Of a stretch of DNA of 64,000 nucleotides, positions 8,709 through 17,979 are shown piece after piece. The stretch's first letter is position 1, and the number at the start of each line of letters is the position of its first letter. Source of the stretch: Rhodopseudomonas palustris HaA2 (GTDB lineage: Bacteria; Pseudomonadota; Alphaproteobacteria; Rhizobiales; Xanthobacteraceae). The translations under genes were made by a program, and so were the position numbers. Where the stretch lies: NCBI RefSeq assembly GCF_000013365.1, contig NC_007778.1:930001-994000 (forward strand), given 5' to 3'. The notes under the pieces were generated by a model, which ran no database searches, was not told the DNA's origin, and saw only the letters and a program-made list of their open reading frames with translations.

Positions 8709-9509
8709 ATGAAAGTTCTTCTGGTCTTCGCCCATCCCGAACCTCTTTCGCTGAATGGCGCTCTGCGCGACGCCGCGGTCGCGGAGCTGCAGCGCCAGGG
8801 CCACGAGGTGCGGATCTCGGACCTCTATGCCCAGAACTGGAAGCCCGCGATCGACCGCGCCGATTTTCCGAACCTCGCGCCTGACGAGCGCTTGCTGACG
8901 AGCGCGGCCTCCAAGGCGAGCTTCGACGCCGGAGAGCTGACGCAGGATGTCCGCGCCGAGATCGACAAGCTGCTCTGGGCGGATGTCCTGATCCTGCAAT
9001 TCCCGCTGTGGTGGTTCAGTATGCCGGCGATCCTCAAGGGCTGGGTCGACCGCGTCTACGCCTGCGGATTTGCCTATGGGGTCGGCGAGCACAGCGACGA
9101 GCGATGGGGTGACCGTTACGGCGAAGGCAATCTGGCCGGCAAGCGCGCGATGCTGATCGTGACCACCGGCGGCTGGGAACAGCACTACGGCGCCCGCGGC
9201 GTCAACGGGCCGATCGACGACCTGCTGTTTCCGATCCACCACGGCATTCTGTTCTACCCGGGCTACGACGTGCTGCCGCCGTTCGTCGTGTATCAGGCCG
9301 GCCGTCTCGACCAGGCGGGGTTCGAAATCACCGCCGAGCAGCTGCGCGAGCGGATGCGCACGCTCGCGACCACGCCGCCGATTCCCTACCGGCGCCAGAA
9401 CGGCGGCGACTACCTGATCCCGAGCATGGAGCTGCGCCCCGGTCTGGGCGCCCCCGGCAGCAGCGGCTTTGCACTCCACTTGCGGGACGAGACGGCGGCC
9501 CCGCTGTGA
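8709..9509 (+). CDS. Flavodoxin-fold NAD(P)H:quinone oxidoreductase (NQO1/MdaB-like)
   Basis: A 266-aa flavoprotein with the flavodoxin-2 fold. The FMN/FAD phosphate-binding region is HPEPLSLNGAL near the N-terminus, and the QFPLWWFSMPAILKGWVDRV segment (about residues 96-115) is diagnostic of the NQO1/MdaB/YwrO group. The expected reaction is two-electron reduction of quinones or electrophiles. Its divergent LysR neighbour is the likely regulator. GAGGAGCC upstream of the ATG is a plausible ribosome-binding site. The C-terminal 60 residues extend beyond the minimal family length. Confidence 0.85.
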   Translation: MKVLLVFAHPEPLSLNGALRDAAVAELQRQGHEVRISDLYAQNWKPAIDRADFPNLAPDERLLTSAASKASFDAGELTQDVRAEIDKLLWADVLILQFPLWWFSMPAILKGWVDRVYACGFAYGVGEHSDERWGDRYGEGNLAGKRAMLIVTTGGWEQHYGARGVNGPIDDLLFPIHHGILFYPGYDVLPPFVVYQAGRLDQAGFEITAEQLRERMRTLATTPPIPYRRQNGGDYLIPSMELRPGLGAPGSSGFALHLRDETAAPL

Positions 9510-9583
9510 CAGCGGTCCGCGATACCATTCGCCGGCAGCGGAGATGCAGAAGGTTGTTAACGCTTTCCGGCTAAGCTGCGGCG

Positions 9584-9784
9584 ATGGACATGAGCATGAT
9601 CAGTGCGGCGCTCGGCATGCAGGCGAGCAGCACGCAGATGCAGATCGCGACGACGATCCAGGCGTCGAACGCCCGGACCGAACGCGACACCGTGCAGACG
9701 CTGCTCGGCATCGGGCAGGGCGGTTCGTCGTCGCTCGCCAATGTCGGCGCCGGGATCGGCGGCAATCTCGACATCACCGCCTGA
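9584..9784 (+). CDS. YjfB-like putative motility protein
   Basis: A 66-aa protein matching the small YjfB-like (putative motility protein) family: it begins MDMSMISAALGMQASS, then a helix rich in Gln, Ala and Thr, and a Gly/Ser-rich tail. There is no signal peptide. No flagellar genes are nearby, so the motility label rests on the family name only. It is convergent with the DUF1428 gene. Confidence 0.65.
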   Translation: MDMSMISAALGMQASSTQMQIATTIQASNARTERDTVQTLLGIGQGGSSSLANVGAGIGGNLDITA

Positions 9785-9805
9785 TCCGCCGTCAGGCGTC
9801 TCCGC

Positions 9806-10156
9806 CTACACCAGCTTCTTGAAGCCGCCGAAGAACATCCGCTTGGTGTCGAACGGCATCGTGTTGTGGTCCAGGCCGCCCAGCCGCGGGTCCTGCATCG
9901 CCTTGGCCATCACCCGGTCGCGCTGCTTGCGCGATTTGTAGACGATGTAGGAGAACACCACGATCTCGTTCGGCTTCAGCTTCACGCTGCGCGGAAACGA
10001 GGTGGTCTTTCCAGGCGACACGTCGTCGGCGACCCACTCGCGATAGTCGATCGCGCCATGCTCGCGAAACACCTTCTCGGCCTTGCGCGCCAGCTTGGCG
10101 TAGTCCGCCAGCTTGGCTTTCGGCACCGGCACGACGAACCCGTCGACATAGGACAT
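9806..10156 (-). CDS. DUF1428 family protein (YbaA-like)
   Basis: A 116-aa protein starting MSYVDGFVVPVPKAKLADY, the hallmark of the DUF1428/YbaA family, which adopts a dimeric alpha-beta-barrel fold. The C-terminal PFDTKRMFFGGFKKLV ending is also typical. The start at 10156 has an excellent ribosome-binding site (GGGAGGAGAAC), which decides against longer upstream versions. The biochemical function is unknown. Confidence 0.9.
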   Translation of the reverse strand: MSYVDGFVVPVPKAKLADYAKLARKAEKVFREHGAIDYREWVADDVSPGKTTSFPRSVKLKPNEIVVFSYIVYKSRKQRDRVMAKAMQDPRLGGLDHNTMPFDTKRMFFGGFKKLV

Positions 10157-10266
10157 CCGTTCTCCTCCCCGATCTGTCTGCGTCCGCAGCAGCATGCGGC
10201 CGGTCGCAGGACGATCGAAGCGAGAACTGTCCGACAACCCGGCGCCGGGTCCTTTTGTCGCGGCTG

Positions 10267-10935
10267 CTATTTTGGCAGCGCGCCCTTGACCAGCGCCAGC
10301 GCGTCGGCACTGTCCCATTCGGCGGGGCCGGCGATGGTGGCGATCTCGCAGCCCTGACCATCGACCAGCACCGAGGTCGGCATCCCCAGCGCGCGGCCGA
10401 CGCTCTTGAGGTCCTGGAACACCCGGGCCGAGGCGTCGGTGAAGTAGTTCAGCCGGGTCAGCTTCTCGTCGTCGAGAAACTTCTTAGGCTTGGCCGGGTC
10501 GCGGGTGTCGATGTTGATCGCCACCACCTCGAACTGCGGGCTGCCGAGCTTCGCCTGCAGATTGTCGAGCGCGGGCATTTCCTTGCGGCAGGGCACGCAC
10601 CAGGTCGCCCACAGGTTCACCAGCAGGGTCTTGCCGCGGAAGTCGGACAATTTCTTCGGCTGGCCGGCGCCGTCCTGGAAAATCAGGTCGGGCAGCTTCA
10701 GCGGTGCCGAGGCCATCGTCACCGCCGCAACTTCCCCGCGCGCCAGCGGCTTGAGCTGCTGCGCCAGCGCCACCGCCGGCCGGCAGGTCGGATCGCCCGA
10801 TGCATTGCGCTGCAGCCCGCCGATCCCGTATACCCCCGCTGCTCCGGCGACCACGAGCACGGCGATCGCGGCCAGAATGATGGTGCGGCGGCCGGCGCGG
10901 CGCGGCGGGGTGAGGTCGGGCGGGGTCTCGGTCAT
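10267..10935 (-). CDS. tlpA: TlpA-like membrane-anchored thiol:disulfide oxidoreductase
   Basis: Thioredoxin-fold protein (222 aa) anchored by one N-terminal helix (about residues 19-40), with the catalytic domain in the periplasm. The active site is [13 protein letters not shown] (CxxC, about residues 113-116), and the cis-Pro is in [10 protein letters not shown]. TlpA is known in Bradyrhizobium as the reductant for cytochrome oxidase CuA maturation. The divergent neighbour argH is the same arrangement seen in relatives. An extra Cys in CRPA and one in QGCE lie outside the active site, as in TlpA. Confidence 0.88.
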   Translation of the reverse strand: MTETPPDLTPPRRAGRRTIILAAIAVLVVAGAAGVYGIGGLQRNASGDPTCRPAVALAQQLKPLARGEVAAVTMASAPLKLPDLIFQDGAGQPKKLSDFRGKTLLVNLWATWCVPCRKEMPALDNLQAKLGSPQFEVVAINIDTRDPAKPKKFLDDEKLTRLNYFTDASARVFQDLKSVGRALGMPTSVLVDGQGCEIATIAGPAEWDSADALALVKGALPK

Positions 10936-11030
10936 CAGGCACTCAACACCGGATAGCTGCGCAGGCTCGCAGGCGGCTGCTGGCGGGTTCGAACAAAGGC
11001 AAAGGCGGGCATGATCGTGAGCGGCACACT

Positions 11031-12428
11031 ATGAGCAACAAAATGTGGGGCGGCCGGTTCACGGATCGCCCCGATGCGATCATGGAAGAGATCAACGTCT
11101 CGATCGACGTCGACCGGCATCTTTACGCCCAGGATATCGCCGCGTCCAAGGCCCATGCCGCCATGCTTGCCGCGCAGGGCATCATCACCGCGAACGATGC
11201 GAAAAATATCGGCAAGGGTCTAGACACGATTCTGTCAGAGATCGGCGCCGGCAAGTTCACCTTCAAGCGCGCGCTCGAAGACATCCATATGAATGTCGAG
11301 AGCCGGCTCGCCGAGTTGATCGGCCCCGCCGCCGGGCGGCTGCACACCGCGCGCTCGCGCAACGATCAGGTCGCGACCGATTTCCGGCTCTACGTCCGCG
11401 ACGTGCTCGACGAGACCGATGCGGCGCTGGCGGCGTTTCAATTCGCGCTGGCGGAGCGGGCGCTGGAGCAGGCCGACACCGTGATGCCCGGCTTCACCCA
11501 TCTGCAGACCGCCCAGCCGGTCACCTTCGGTCATCATCTGATGGCCTATGTGGAGATGGCAGCGCGCGATCGCGGCCGTTTCCAGGATGCCCGCAAGCGG
11601 CTCAACGAAAGCCCGCTCGGCGCCGCGGCGCTGGCCGGCACCTCGTTCCCGATCGATCGCCATGCCACCGCGCAGAAGCTCGGCTTCGTCCGGCCGATGG
11701 CGAATTCGCTGGATGCGGTGTCGGACCGCGATTTCGTGCTGGAGACGCTGTCGGCGGCGTCGATCTGCGCGGTGCATCTGTCGCGCTTCGCCGAGGAGAT
11801 CGTGATCTGGACCTCGCCGCTGGTCGGCCTGATCCGGCTGTCGGACAAGTTCACCACCGGCTCCTCGATCATGCCGCAGAAGCGCAATCCGGACGCCGCC
11901 GAGCTGGTCCGCGCCAAGACCGGCCGGGTGATCGGCGCGCTCAACGGCCTGTTGATCGTGATGAAGGGCCTGCCGCTGGCCTATCAAAAGGACATGCAGG
12001 AAGACAAGCAGGGCGCGATGGAGGGCTTCGCGGCGCTGTCGCTGGCGATCCGGGCGATGACCGGCATGGTCCGCGACCTCGTGCCGGAGCACGACCGGAT
12101 GCGGGCGGCCGCCGGCGAGGGCTACGCCACCGCCACGGACCTCGCCGACTGGCTGGTGCGGACGCTGAAGATGCCGTTCCGCGACGCGCACCATGTCACC
12201 GGCCGGATCGTCGGCCTCGCCGCCAAGCAGGGCCTGGCGCTGCACGAACTGCCGCTCGCCGAGATGCAGGCGGTGGAAAAGCGCATCACCAGGGATGCGC
12301 TGGCGGTGCTCAGCGTCGAATCCTCGGTGAAGAGCCGCACCTCTTACGGCGGCACGGCGCCGAAGAACGTCCGCGCGCAGGCCAAGGCGTGGCTCAAGCG
12401 ACTGGAAAAAGAGCGGAAATTGGGCTGA
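11031..12428 (+). CDS. argH: Argininosuccinate lyase
   Basis: Last step of arginine synthesis: argininosuccinate to arginine plus fumarate (465 aa, standard length). The start [10 protein letters not shown] and the superfamily signature [12 protein letters not shown] (about residues 282-293, with the catalytic Ser loop) are unmistakable. The [12 protein letters not shown] segment supplies substrate-binding residues. It is followed by the small lipoprotein gene lptM and lysA, probably one transcription unit in the order argH-lptM-lysA. Confidence 0.97.
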   Translation: MSNKMWGGRFTDRPDAIMEEINVSIDVDRHLYAQDIAASKAHAAMLAAQGIITANDAKNIGKGLDTILSEIGAGKFTFKRALEDIHMNVESRLAELIGPAAGRLHTARSRNDQVATDFRLYVRDVLDETDAALAAFQFALAERALEQADTVMPGFTHLQTAQPVTFGHHLMAYVEMAARDRGRFQDARKRLNESPLGAAALAGTSFPIDRHATAQKLGFVRPMANSLDAVSDRDFVLETLSAASICAVHLSRFAEEIVIWTSPLVGLIRLSDKFTTGSSIMPQKRNPDAAELVRAKTGRVIGALNGLLIVMKGLPLAYQKDMQEDKQGAMEGFAALSLAIRAMTGMVRDLVPEHDRMRAAAGEGYATATDLADWLVRTLKMPFRDAHHVTGRIVGLAAKQGLALHELPLAEMQAVEKRITRDALAVLSVESSVKSRTSYGGTAPKNVRAQAKAWLKRLEKERKLG

Positions 12429-12520
12429 ACCGGGAAGCCGCGGGATAATTCTCTGCCGCGCCGGGTCTCGCCAGACCGCGGCAATCTCTGTAGGATGCGG
12501 CCGCAATTGGGGATTTCGAC

Positions 12521-12772
12521 GTGAACCGCACTGCCGGCCCATCGCGATGGGCGCTTGTTGTGATTGCCGTAGCGACGCTGGCCCTCGCGGGCTGCGGCCG
12601 CAAAGGCGGGCTGGATCTGCCGTCCGGCGCCGCCGAGACGCCGGCGTCGTCGGCCTCTTCGACGCCGGCCGCCAAGGGCGACGTGTTCGATTCGTCCTAC
12701 GGCACCAACGCGCCGCCGGTCGCCGCCAAGGGCCAGAAGAAGCGCATCATCCTCGACCCGCTGCTGGACTGA
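12521..12772 (+). CDS. lptM: LptM-like small lipoprotein
   Basis: An 83-aa lipoprotein with a short signal peptide ending in the lipobox LALAGC (Cys at about residue 20), followed immediately by the GRKGGLDLP motif that defines the LptM/YifL family. The C-terminus is low-complexity and ends KRIILDPLLD. In E. coli LptM assists maturation of the LPS translocon LptDE in the outer membrane. It starts with GTG and ends 6 nt before lysA; the lptM-lysA neighbourhood is widely conserved. Confidence 0.88.
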   Translation: MNRTAGPSRWALVVIAVATLALAGCGRKGGLDLPSGAAETPASSASSTPAAKGDVFDSSYGTNAPPVAAKGQKKRIILDPLLD

Positions 12773-12778
12773 TCCGCG

Positions 12779-14044
12779 ATGCGTCATTTCGACTACCGCG
12801 ACGGCGTGCTGCACGCCGAAGGCGTTGGCCTTGAAGTGCTCGCGCGCGAGGTCGGCACGCCGTTTTATTGCTACTCCACCGCGACGCTGGAGCGGCACTA
12901 CCGCGTCTTCAGCGAAGCCTTCGCCGGCACCGACGCGCTGGTCTGCTACGCGATGAAGGCGAACTCGAATCAATCGGTGTTGCGCACGCTGGCCAGGCTC
13001 GGCGCCGGTGCCGATGTTGTTTCGGGCGGTGAATTGCAGCGCGCGCTGGCCGCGGGCATCCCGGCGAGCAAGATCGTGTTCTCCGGCGTCGGCAAGACCG
13101 AGGCCGAATTGCGCGCCGCGCTGGCGCACGACATCAAGTGCCTCAACGTCGAATCCGAGCCCGAGCTGGAATTGCTGTCGCGGCTCGCGGTCGAGACCGG
13201 GCGGACCGCGCGGATTTCGATCCGGGTCAATCCGGACGTCGATTCCGGCACCCACGCCAAGATCTCGACCGGCAAGTCGGAGAACAAATTCGGCATTCCG
13301 CTCGTGCATGCGCGTGAGGTCTATGCGCGCGCGGCGAAGCTGCCCGGCATCCTGATATCGGGCGTCGACGTCCATATCGGCAGCCAGATCATCGATCTGG
13401 CGCCGATGGAGGCCGCGTTCCGCCTCGTCGCCGAATTCGTGCACCAGTTGCGCGGCGATGGCCACACGATCAGTCACGTCGATTTCGGCGGCGGCCTCGG
13501 CATTCCGTACTACGAGGATCGTGACGCGCCGCCGGAGCCGTTCGCCTATGCTCAGATGGTCAAGCGCGTCACCCACAATCTCGGCTGCGCGCTGCTGTTC
13601 GAGCCGGGCCGGATGATCGTCGGCAATGCCGGCATCCTGGTCGCGCGCGTGATCTATGTGAAGCACGGCGACGGCAAGACCTTCGTGATCATCGATGCGG
13701 CGATGAACGATTTGATCCGGCCGACGCTGTACGAGGCCTATCACGAAATTCTGCCGGTGGCGGCCCCCGCGCCCGGCGCCAAGCTGATCACCGCCGACGT
13801 CGTCGGCCCGGTCTGCGAGACCGGCGATTACCTCGCGCTCGACCGCCAACTGCCGGAGCTGAAATCCGGCGACCTGATCGCGATCATGACGGCGGGCGCC
13901 TATGGCGCGGTACAGGCGTGTACCTACAACACCCGCGCGCTGGTGCCCGAAGTGCTGGTCAAGGACGATCAGTACGCGGTGGTGCGCCCGCGCATCGAGG
14001 TCGAGCAACTGATCGCGCTGGACCGGCCGGCGCCGTGGCTGTGA
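12779..14044 (+). CDS. lysA: Diaminopimelate decarboxylase
   Basis: PLP enzyme (421 aa) converting meso-diaminopimelate to lysine. The PLP Lys is in CYAMKANSN (about residue 60), the glycine-rich phosphate loop is HVDFGGGLGIPY, and the second-subunit motif is VGPVCETGDYLA. The start lies 6 nt after lptM, suggesting coupled expression. Two tandem hairpins follow the stop. Confidence 0.96.
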   Translation: MRHFDYRDGVLHAEGVGLEVLAREVGTPFYCYSTATLERHYRVFSEAFAGTDALVCYAMKANSNQSVLRTLARLGAGADVVSGGELQRALAAGIPASKIVFSGVGKTEAELRAALAHDIKCLNVESEPELELLSRLAVETGRTARISIRVNPDVDSGTHAKISTGKSENKFGIPLVHAREVYARAAKLPGILISGVDVHIGSQIIDLAPMEAAFRLVAEFVHQLRGDGHTISHVDFGGGLGIPYYEDRDAPPEPFAYAQMVKRVTHNLGCALLFEPGRMIVGNAGILVARVIYVKHGDGKTFVIIDAAMNDLIRPTLYEAYHEILPVAAPAPGAKLITADVVGPVCETGDYLALDRQLPELKSGDLIAIMTAGAYGAVQACTYNTRALVPEVLVKDDQYAVVRPRIEVEQLIALDRPAPWL

Positions 14045-14084
14045 GGCGCGGCCTTCCCCTTCGCTGATGCTGGAAGCGAGGGGT

Positions 14085-14123
14085 GGGACCGCCAGAACGC
14101 GGTGAACAAAAGCTGGCGGTCCC
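14085..14123 (+). terminator. Hairpin terminator after lysA
   Basis: GGGACCGCCAG (14085-14095) pairs with CTGGCGGTCCC (14113-14123). A second inverted repeat (about 14055-14083, CCCCTTCGCT with AGCGAGGGG) lies just before it. No T-run follows. Confidence 0.5.
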
Positions 14124-14280
14124 GGATCGCGCATTGCAATCGTGGCCGGGATTGCGGCGTCGCCGGCCAGTTCGCGCGACGCGGTGACCGTATCGATCCG
14201 CCGCGCCGCAGCAACGCAAACCATTGCTTAACCTAACCGATCAACCTTAACCGCCGGGCGATGCCAGGCGTTCGCACGGC

Positions 14281-14661
14281 TCAGCCCTTGTCGACCTCCG
14301 CGAACACCTCGCGGGCGAGGCGGAAGCTGTCGACGCCCGCGGGGACCCCCGCGTAGCAGGCGACCTGCATGAAGATCTCGCGGATCTCGTCGCGGCTGAC
14401 GCCGTTGGTCAGCGCGCCCTTGATGTGCACGCGCAGTTCGTGCGGCCGGTTCAGGATCGCGATCATCGCCAGATTGAGCATGCTGCGGGTCTTGCGCGGC
14501 AGTTCCTCGCGGCCCCAGATCGCGCCCCAGCAATATTCGGTGACCATTTCCTGGAACGGCTTGTTGAAGTCGTCGGCGTTCTTCAGCGCGTTTTCGACAT
14601 AGGCTTCGCCCAGCACCGCCTTGCGGATCTCGAGCCCCTTGTCGTGCGTCGTCTTGTCCAT
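14281..14661 (-). CDS. Carboxymuconolactone decarboxylase family protein
   Basis: A 126-aa all-helical protein of the CMD/AhpD superfamily, resembling 4-carboxymuconolactone decarboxylase (PcaC) in length and in the segment ELRVHIKGALTNGVSRDEIREI. It lacks the AhpD CxxC pair, so a peroxidase role is unlikely. No other protocatechuate pathway genes are nearby; the substrate is therefore uncertain. Two adjacent ATG codons (14664 and 14661) are possible; the second has the better distance from AGAGGA. Confidence 0.78.
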   Translation of the reverse strand: MDKTTHDKGLEIRKAVLGEAYVENALKNADDFNKPFQEMVTEYCWGAIWGREELPRKTRSMLNLAMIAILNRPHELRVHIKGALTNGVSRDEIREIFMQVACYAGVPAGVDSFRLAREVFAEVDKG

Positions 14662-14817
14662 CATGGGTCCTCTTGTTGCAATGGCGCGGACGTTACGGAT
14701 TGCCGCCGGCGCCGTCACGCATTCGTGTCGGGCAAACCGGGGTTCAGGGGCCGGGGTCCGAGGTGCCTCATTGCCGCCGCTGTGCTAGGTTGCAGTGTCG
14801 ACAACCCGGAGAGATTG

Positions 14818-17358
14818 TTGAGCGGACGCAGTCCCGACCCGTCACAGGCCCCGCGCGATCCAGACGCGACCGCGCGGCTGCGGCTGGCCACGGCTCTGCA
14901 GCGGGCGACGGTCGCGATCGCCTGGGAGCGGAGTTGGCCGCTGCTGGTCCGGCTGCTGAGCGTCGTGGGCCTGTTTCTGGCGGCGTCCTGGGCCGGGCTG
15001 TGGCTGGCGCTGCCGTTCACCGGGCGCATCGTCGGCCTGGTGCTGTTCGCTGCGCTGGCGCTGGTGGCGCTCTACCCCGTCCTCAAGTTCCGCTGGCCGA
15101 GCCGCGACGAGGCGCTCGTCCGGCTCGACCGCAACACCGGGCTGAAGCATCGGCCCGCAACAGCGCTGACCGATACGCTGGCGTCGAGCGATCCGGTGGC
15201 GCAGGCGCTGTGGCGGGCGCAACGCGAGCGCACGCTGGCGGCGCTCCAGGGCATTCGCGCCGGGCTGCCGGCGCCGCGGCTGCCGAAGCACGATCCATGG
15301 GCGCTGCGCGCCCTGGTCGCGGTGCTGCTGGTCGCCACCTTCATCGCCGCCGGCGAGGAACGGACCGCGCGCGTCGCCGCGGCGTTCGACTGGAACGGCG
15401 CGCTGGCCGCGCCCAACGTCCGGGTCGATGCCTGGGTGACGCCGCCGGTCTACACCAACAAGCCGCCGATCATCCTGTCGGCCGCCAACAAGGATCTCGC
15501 CGCGCAGAACCAGGCGGCGCTGCCGGTGCCGGCCGGCTCGACGCTGCTGGTGCGATCCAGCGGCGGCGCGCTCGACGTCGCGGTGACGGGCGGGATTGTC
15601 GAAGCCCAGCCGGAGGGCGAGGCGCCGGCGGGCACCAGCGAGCGGCATTTCAAGATCACCGGCGACGGCACCGCGCATGTCCGCGCCCCGTCCGGCCAGC
15701 CGCAATGGGCGTTCAAGGTGACGACCGATCACGCGCCGTCGATCGCTCTGGCCAAGGAGCCGGAGCGGCAGGCGCGCGGCTCGCTGCAATTGTCCTACAA
15801 GCTCGAAGACGATTACGGCGTCACCGAAGCCCATGCGCTGATCGCCCCGTCGCCCTCCGCCGCCGCGCAGACCACCGAGCCGCCACGGCCGCTATACGAA
15901 CCGCCGCATTTCGCGCTGACGCTGCCGAATGCGCGCACCCGCGCCGGTGTCGGCCAGACCGTGAAGGATCTCAGCGAAGATCCCTATGCGGGCGCCGAAG
16001 TGACGCTGACGCTGACCGCCAAGGACGAGGCCGGCAATGAGGGCCGCAGCGAACCGCATAAGATGCGGCTGCCGGAGCGGCTGTTCACCAAGCCCTTGGC
16101 GCGGGCGCTGATCGAGCAGCGCCGCATCCTGGCGCTCGACGCCACCAGGAACGCGCAGGTCTACACCGCGCTCGACGCGCTGATGATCGCGCCGGAAGCG
16201 TTCACGCCGGACGCCGGCCAGTATCTCGGTCTCTACACCGTCGCCGACCAGCTCGAGCGCGCTCGCACCGACGACGCGCTGCGCGAGGTGGTGGCCAGCC
16301 TGTGGTCGCTCGCGCTGGCGATCGAGGATGGCGATACGTCCGACGTCGAGAAGGCGCTACGCGCCGCGCAGGATGCGCTGAAGCAGGCGCTGGAGCGTGG
16401 CGCCTCCGACGAGGAAATCAAGAAGCTCACCGAAAATCTGCGCGCCGCGCTCGACAATTTCATGCGCCAGCTCGCCGAGCAGATGAAGAACAATCCGCAG
16501 CAACTCGCCCGCCCGCTCGATCCGAACACCCGGGTGATGCGGCAGCAGGACCTCAACAACATGATCGAGCGCATGGAGCGGCTGTCGCGCTCCGGCGACA
16601 AGGATGCCGCCAGGCAATTGCTCGAACAGCTCGCCCAGATGCTCGAAAACCTGCAGATGGCGCAGCCCGGCCAGGGCGGCGACGACGACATGCAGCAGTC
16701 GATGAACGAGCTCGGCGACATGATCCGCAAGCAGCAGCAACTGCGCGACAAGACCTTCAAGCAAGGCCAGGATCAGCGCCGTGACCGGATGCGCGGCCAG
16801 AACGGTGAGCAGAGCCTCGGCGATCTGCAGCAGGATCAGCAGAACCTGCAGGAGCGGCTGCGCAAGCTGCAGCAGGAACTCGCCAAGCGCGGGATGGGGC
16901 AGCAGGGCCAGCGCGGCCAGAACGGCGAGCAGGGCCAGCAAGGCGAGCAGGGCGAGGGCGGTCTCGACCAGGCCGAGTCGGCGATGGGCGACGCCGAAGG
17001 CCGGCTCGGCGAAGGCAATGCCGACGGCGCCGTCGATTCCCAGGGCCGTGCGCTCGATGCGCTGCGCAAGGGCGCGCAGAAGCTGGCCGAAGCGATGCAG
17101 CAGGGCGACGGGCAGGGCCAGGGCGATGGCCCGGGCAGCCGTCCCGGCCGGCAGCAGAGCAGCGGCAACAACACCGATCCGCTCGGTCGGCCGTTGCGCG
17201 GCCGCGAATTCGGCGACGATCTCACGGTGAAGATTCCCGGCGAAATCGACGTCCAGCGCGTCCGCCGCATCCTCGAAGAACTCCGCCGCCGCCTCGGCGA
17301 TTCGGCCCGGCCGCAGCTCGAGCTCGACTACATCGAGCGGCTGCTGAAGGATTATTAG
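14818..17358 (+). CDS. DUF4175 (TIGR02302) family large membrane protein
   Basis: About 846 aa. Two hydrophobic helices near the N-terminus (about residues 40-85) and a third around residue 165 precede a periplasmic-looking domain. The C-terminal 330 residues are strongly coiled-coil and rich in Gln and Gly (about residues 560-800). The family is alphaproteobacterial and of unknown function. No suitable ATG exists; the TTG at 14818 is chosen because GGAGAG lies 4 nt upstream, and a TTG one codon earlier is the alternative. It is followed by a repeat element and the convergent cpdR gene. Confidence 0.8.
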   Translation: MSGRSPDPSQAPRDPDATARLRLATALQRATVAIAWERSWPLLVRLLSVVGLFLAASWAGLWLALPFTGRIVGLVLFAALALVALYPVLKFRWPSRDEALVRLDRNTGLKHRPATALTDTLASSDPVAQALWRAQRERTLAALQGIRAGLPAPRLPKHDPWALRALVAVLLVATFIAAGEERTARVAAAFDWNGALAAPNVRVDAWVTPPVYTNKPPIILSAANKDLAAQNQAALPVPAGSTLLVRSSGGALDVAVTGGIVEAQPEGEAPAGTSERHFKITGDGTAHVRAPSGQPQWAFKVTTDHAPSIALAKEPERQARGSLQLSYKLEDDYGVTEAHALIAPSPSAAAQTTEPPRPLYEPPHFALTLPNARTRAGVGQTVKDLSEDPYAGAEVTLTLTAKDEAGNEGRSEPHKMRLPERLFTKPLARALIEQRRILALDATRNAQVYTALDALMIAPEAFTPDAGQYLGLYTVADQLERARTDDALREVVASLWSLALAIEDGDTSDVEKALRAAQDALKQALERGASDEEIKKLTENLRAALDNFMRQLAEQMKNNPQQLARPLDPNTRVMRQQDLNNMIERMERLSRSGDKDAARQLLEQLAQMLENLQMAQPGQGGDDDMQQSMNELGDMIRKQQQLRDKTFKQGQDQRRDRMRGQNGEQSLGDLQQDQQNLQERLRKLQQELAKRGMGQQGQRGQNGEQGQQGEQGEGGLDQAESAMGDAEGRLGEGNADGAVDSQGRALDALRKGAQKLAEAMQQGDGQGQGDGPGSRPGRQQSSGNNTDPLGRPLRGREFGDDLTVKIPGEIDVQRVRRILEELRRRLGDSARPQLELDYIERLLKDY

Positions 17359-17387
17359 GGCGATTAGCTAACGCCGAGCATGGCGCA

Positions 17388-17515
17388 ACCTCTCCCGCCT
17401 GCGGGAGAGGTCGGATCGCGTAGCGATCCGGGTGAGGGCACTCCTCTCAACGAGTGGCTGAGTCACTGCCCGCGTCGCCCTCACCCCGGCCCTCTCCCGC
17501 AGGCGGGAGAGGGGG
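17388..17515. repeat. REP family 1, copy a
   Basis: The outer arms CCTCTCCCGCCTGCGGGAGAGG and its near-copy at the other end are each palindromic, and the inner parts (GGATCGCGTAGCGATCC, then CCTCACCCCGGCCCTC) complete a composite element of about 128 nt. It lies between convergent DUF4175 and cpdR genes. Confidence 0.9.
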
Positions 17516-17540
17516 CAGGCTGCGGCCCGGCGCTGGGTGA

Positions 17541-17918
17541 TCAGCCCGTCTTCTTCGCCGCCAGCGCGGCGGCCACCGCGTTGCGGATGTCGGCCACCGA
17601 GAAAGGCTTGGTGATGACGTCGTGGATCAGGGCGTCGAGCCCGGAGGCGCGTTCGCGCTGATCGGCGAAACCGGTCATCAGCAGGATGGTGAGATCGGGG
17701 AAGTCGCGCGCCGCCGCCAGCGCCAGCGCGATGCCGTCCATGATCGGCATCTTGATGTCGGTCAGCAACAGATCGAACCGGCCGGCACTCTCGATCAGGA
17801 TTTCCAGCGCCTCGCTGCCGTCCTGGGCGGTGACGGTCTCGTGGCCGTCCATGCCGATGGCGCGCGCCACCAGGAGGCGCATCGATTCTTCGTCGTCGGC
17901 GATCAGGATTCGCGCCAT
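17541..17918 (-). CDS. cpdR: CpdR-like single-domain response regulator
   Basis: A 125-aa stand-alone receiver with phospho-acceptor D54 (LLLTDIKMP), acidic pocket ADDEES and switch Lys in ITKPFS. The sequence around MDGIALALAAARDFPDLTILLMTGFADQRERA closely follows CpdR, the adaptor that in Caulobacter controls ClpXP polar localisation and cell-cycle proteolysis when unphosphorylated. The ATG at 17918 is preferred over a GTG one codon upstream. Confidence 0.88.
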   Translation of the reverse strand: MARILIADDEESMRLLVARAIGMDGHETVTAQDGSEALEILIESAGRFDLLLTDIKMPIMDGIALALAAARDFPDLTILLMTGFADQRERASGLDALIHDVITKPFSVADIRNAVAAALAAKKTG

Positions 17919-17979
17919 CACTCGGTCCTAGTTTGCGCGGTGGTGCGGTCGGCCGGCGTGCGGACGGATCCGGGCGGCG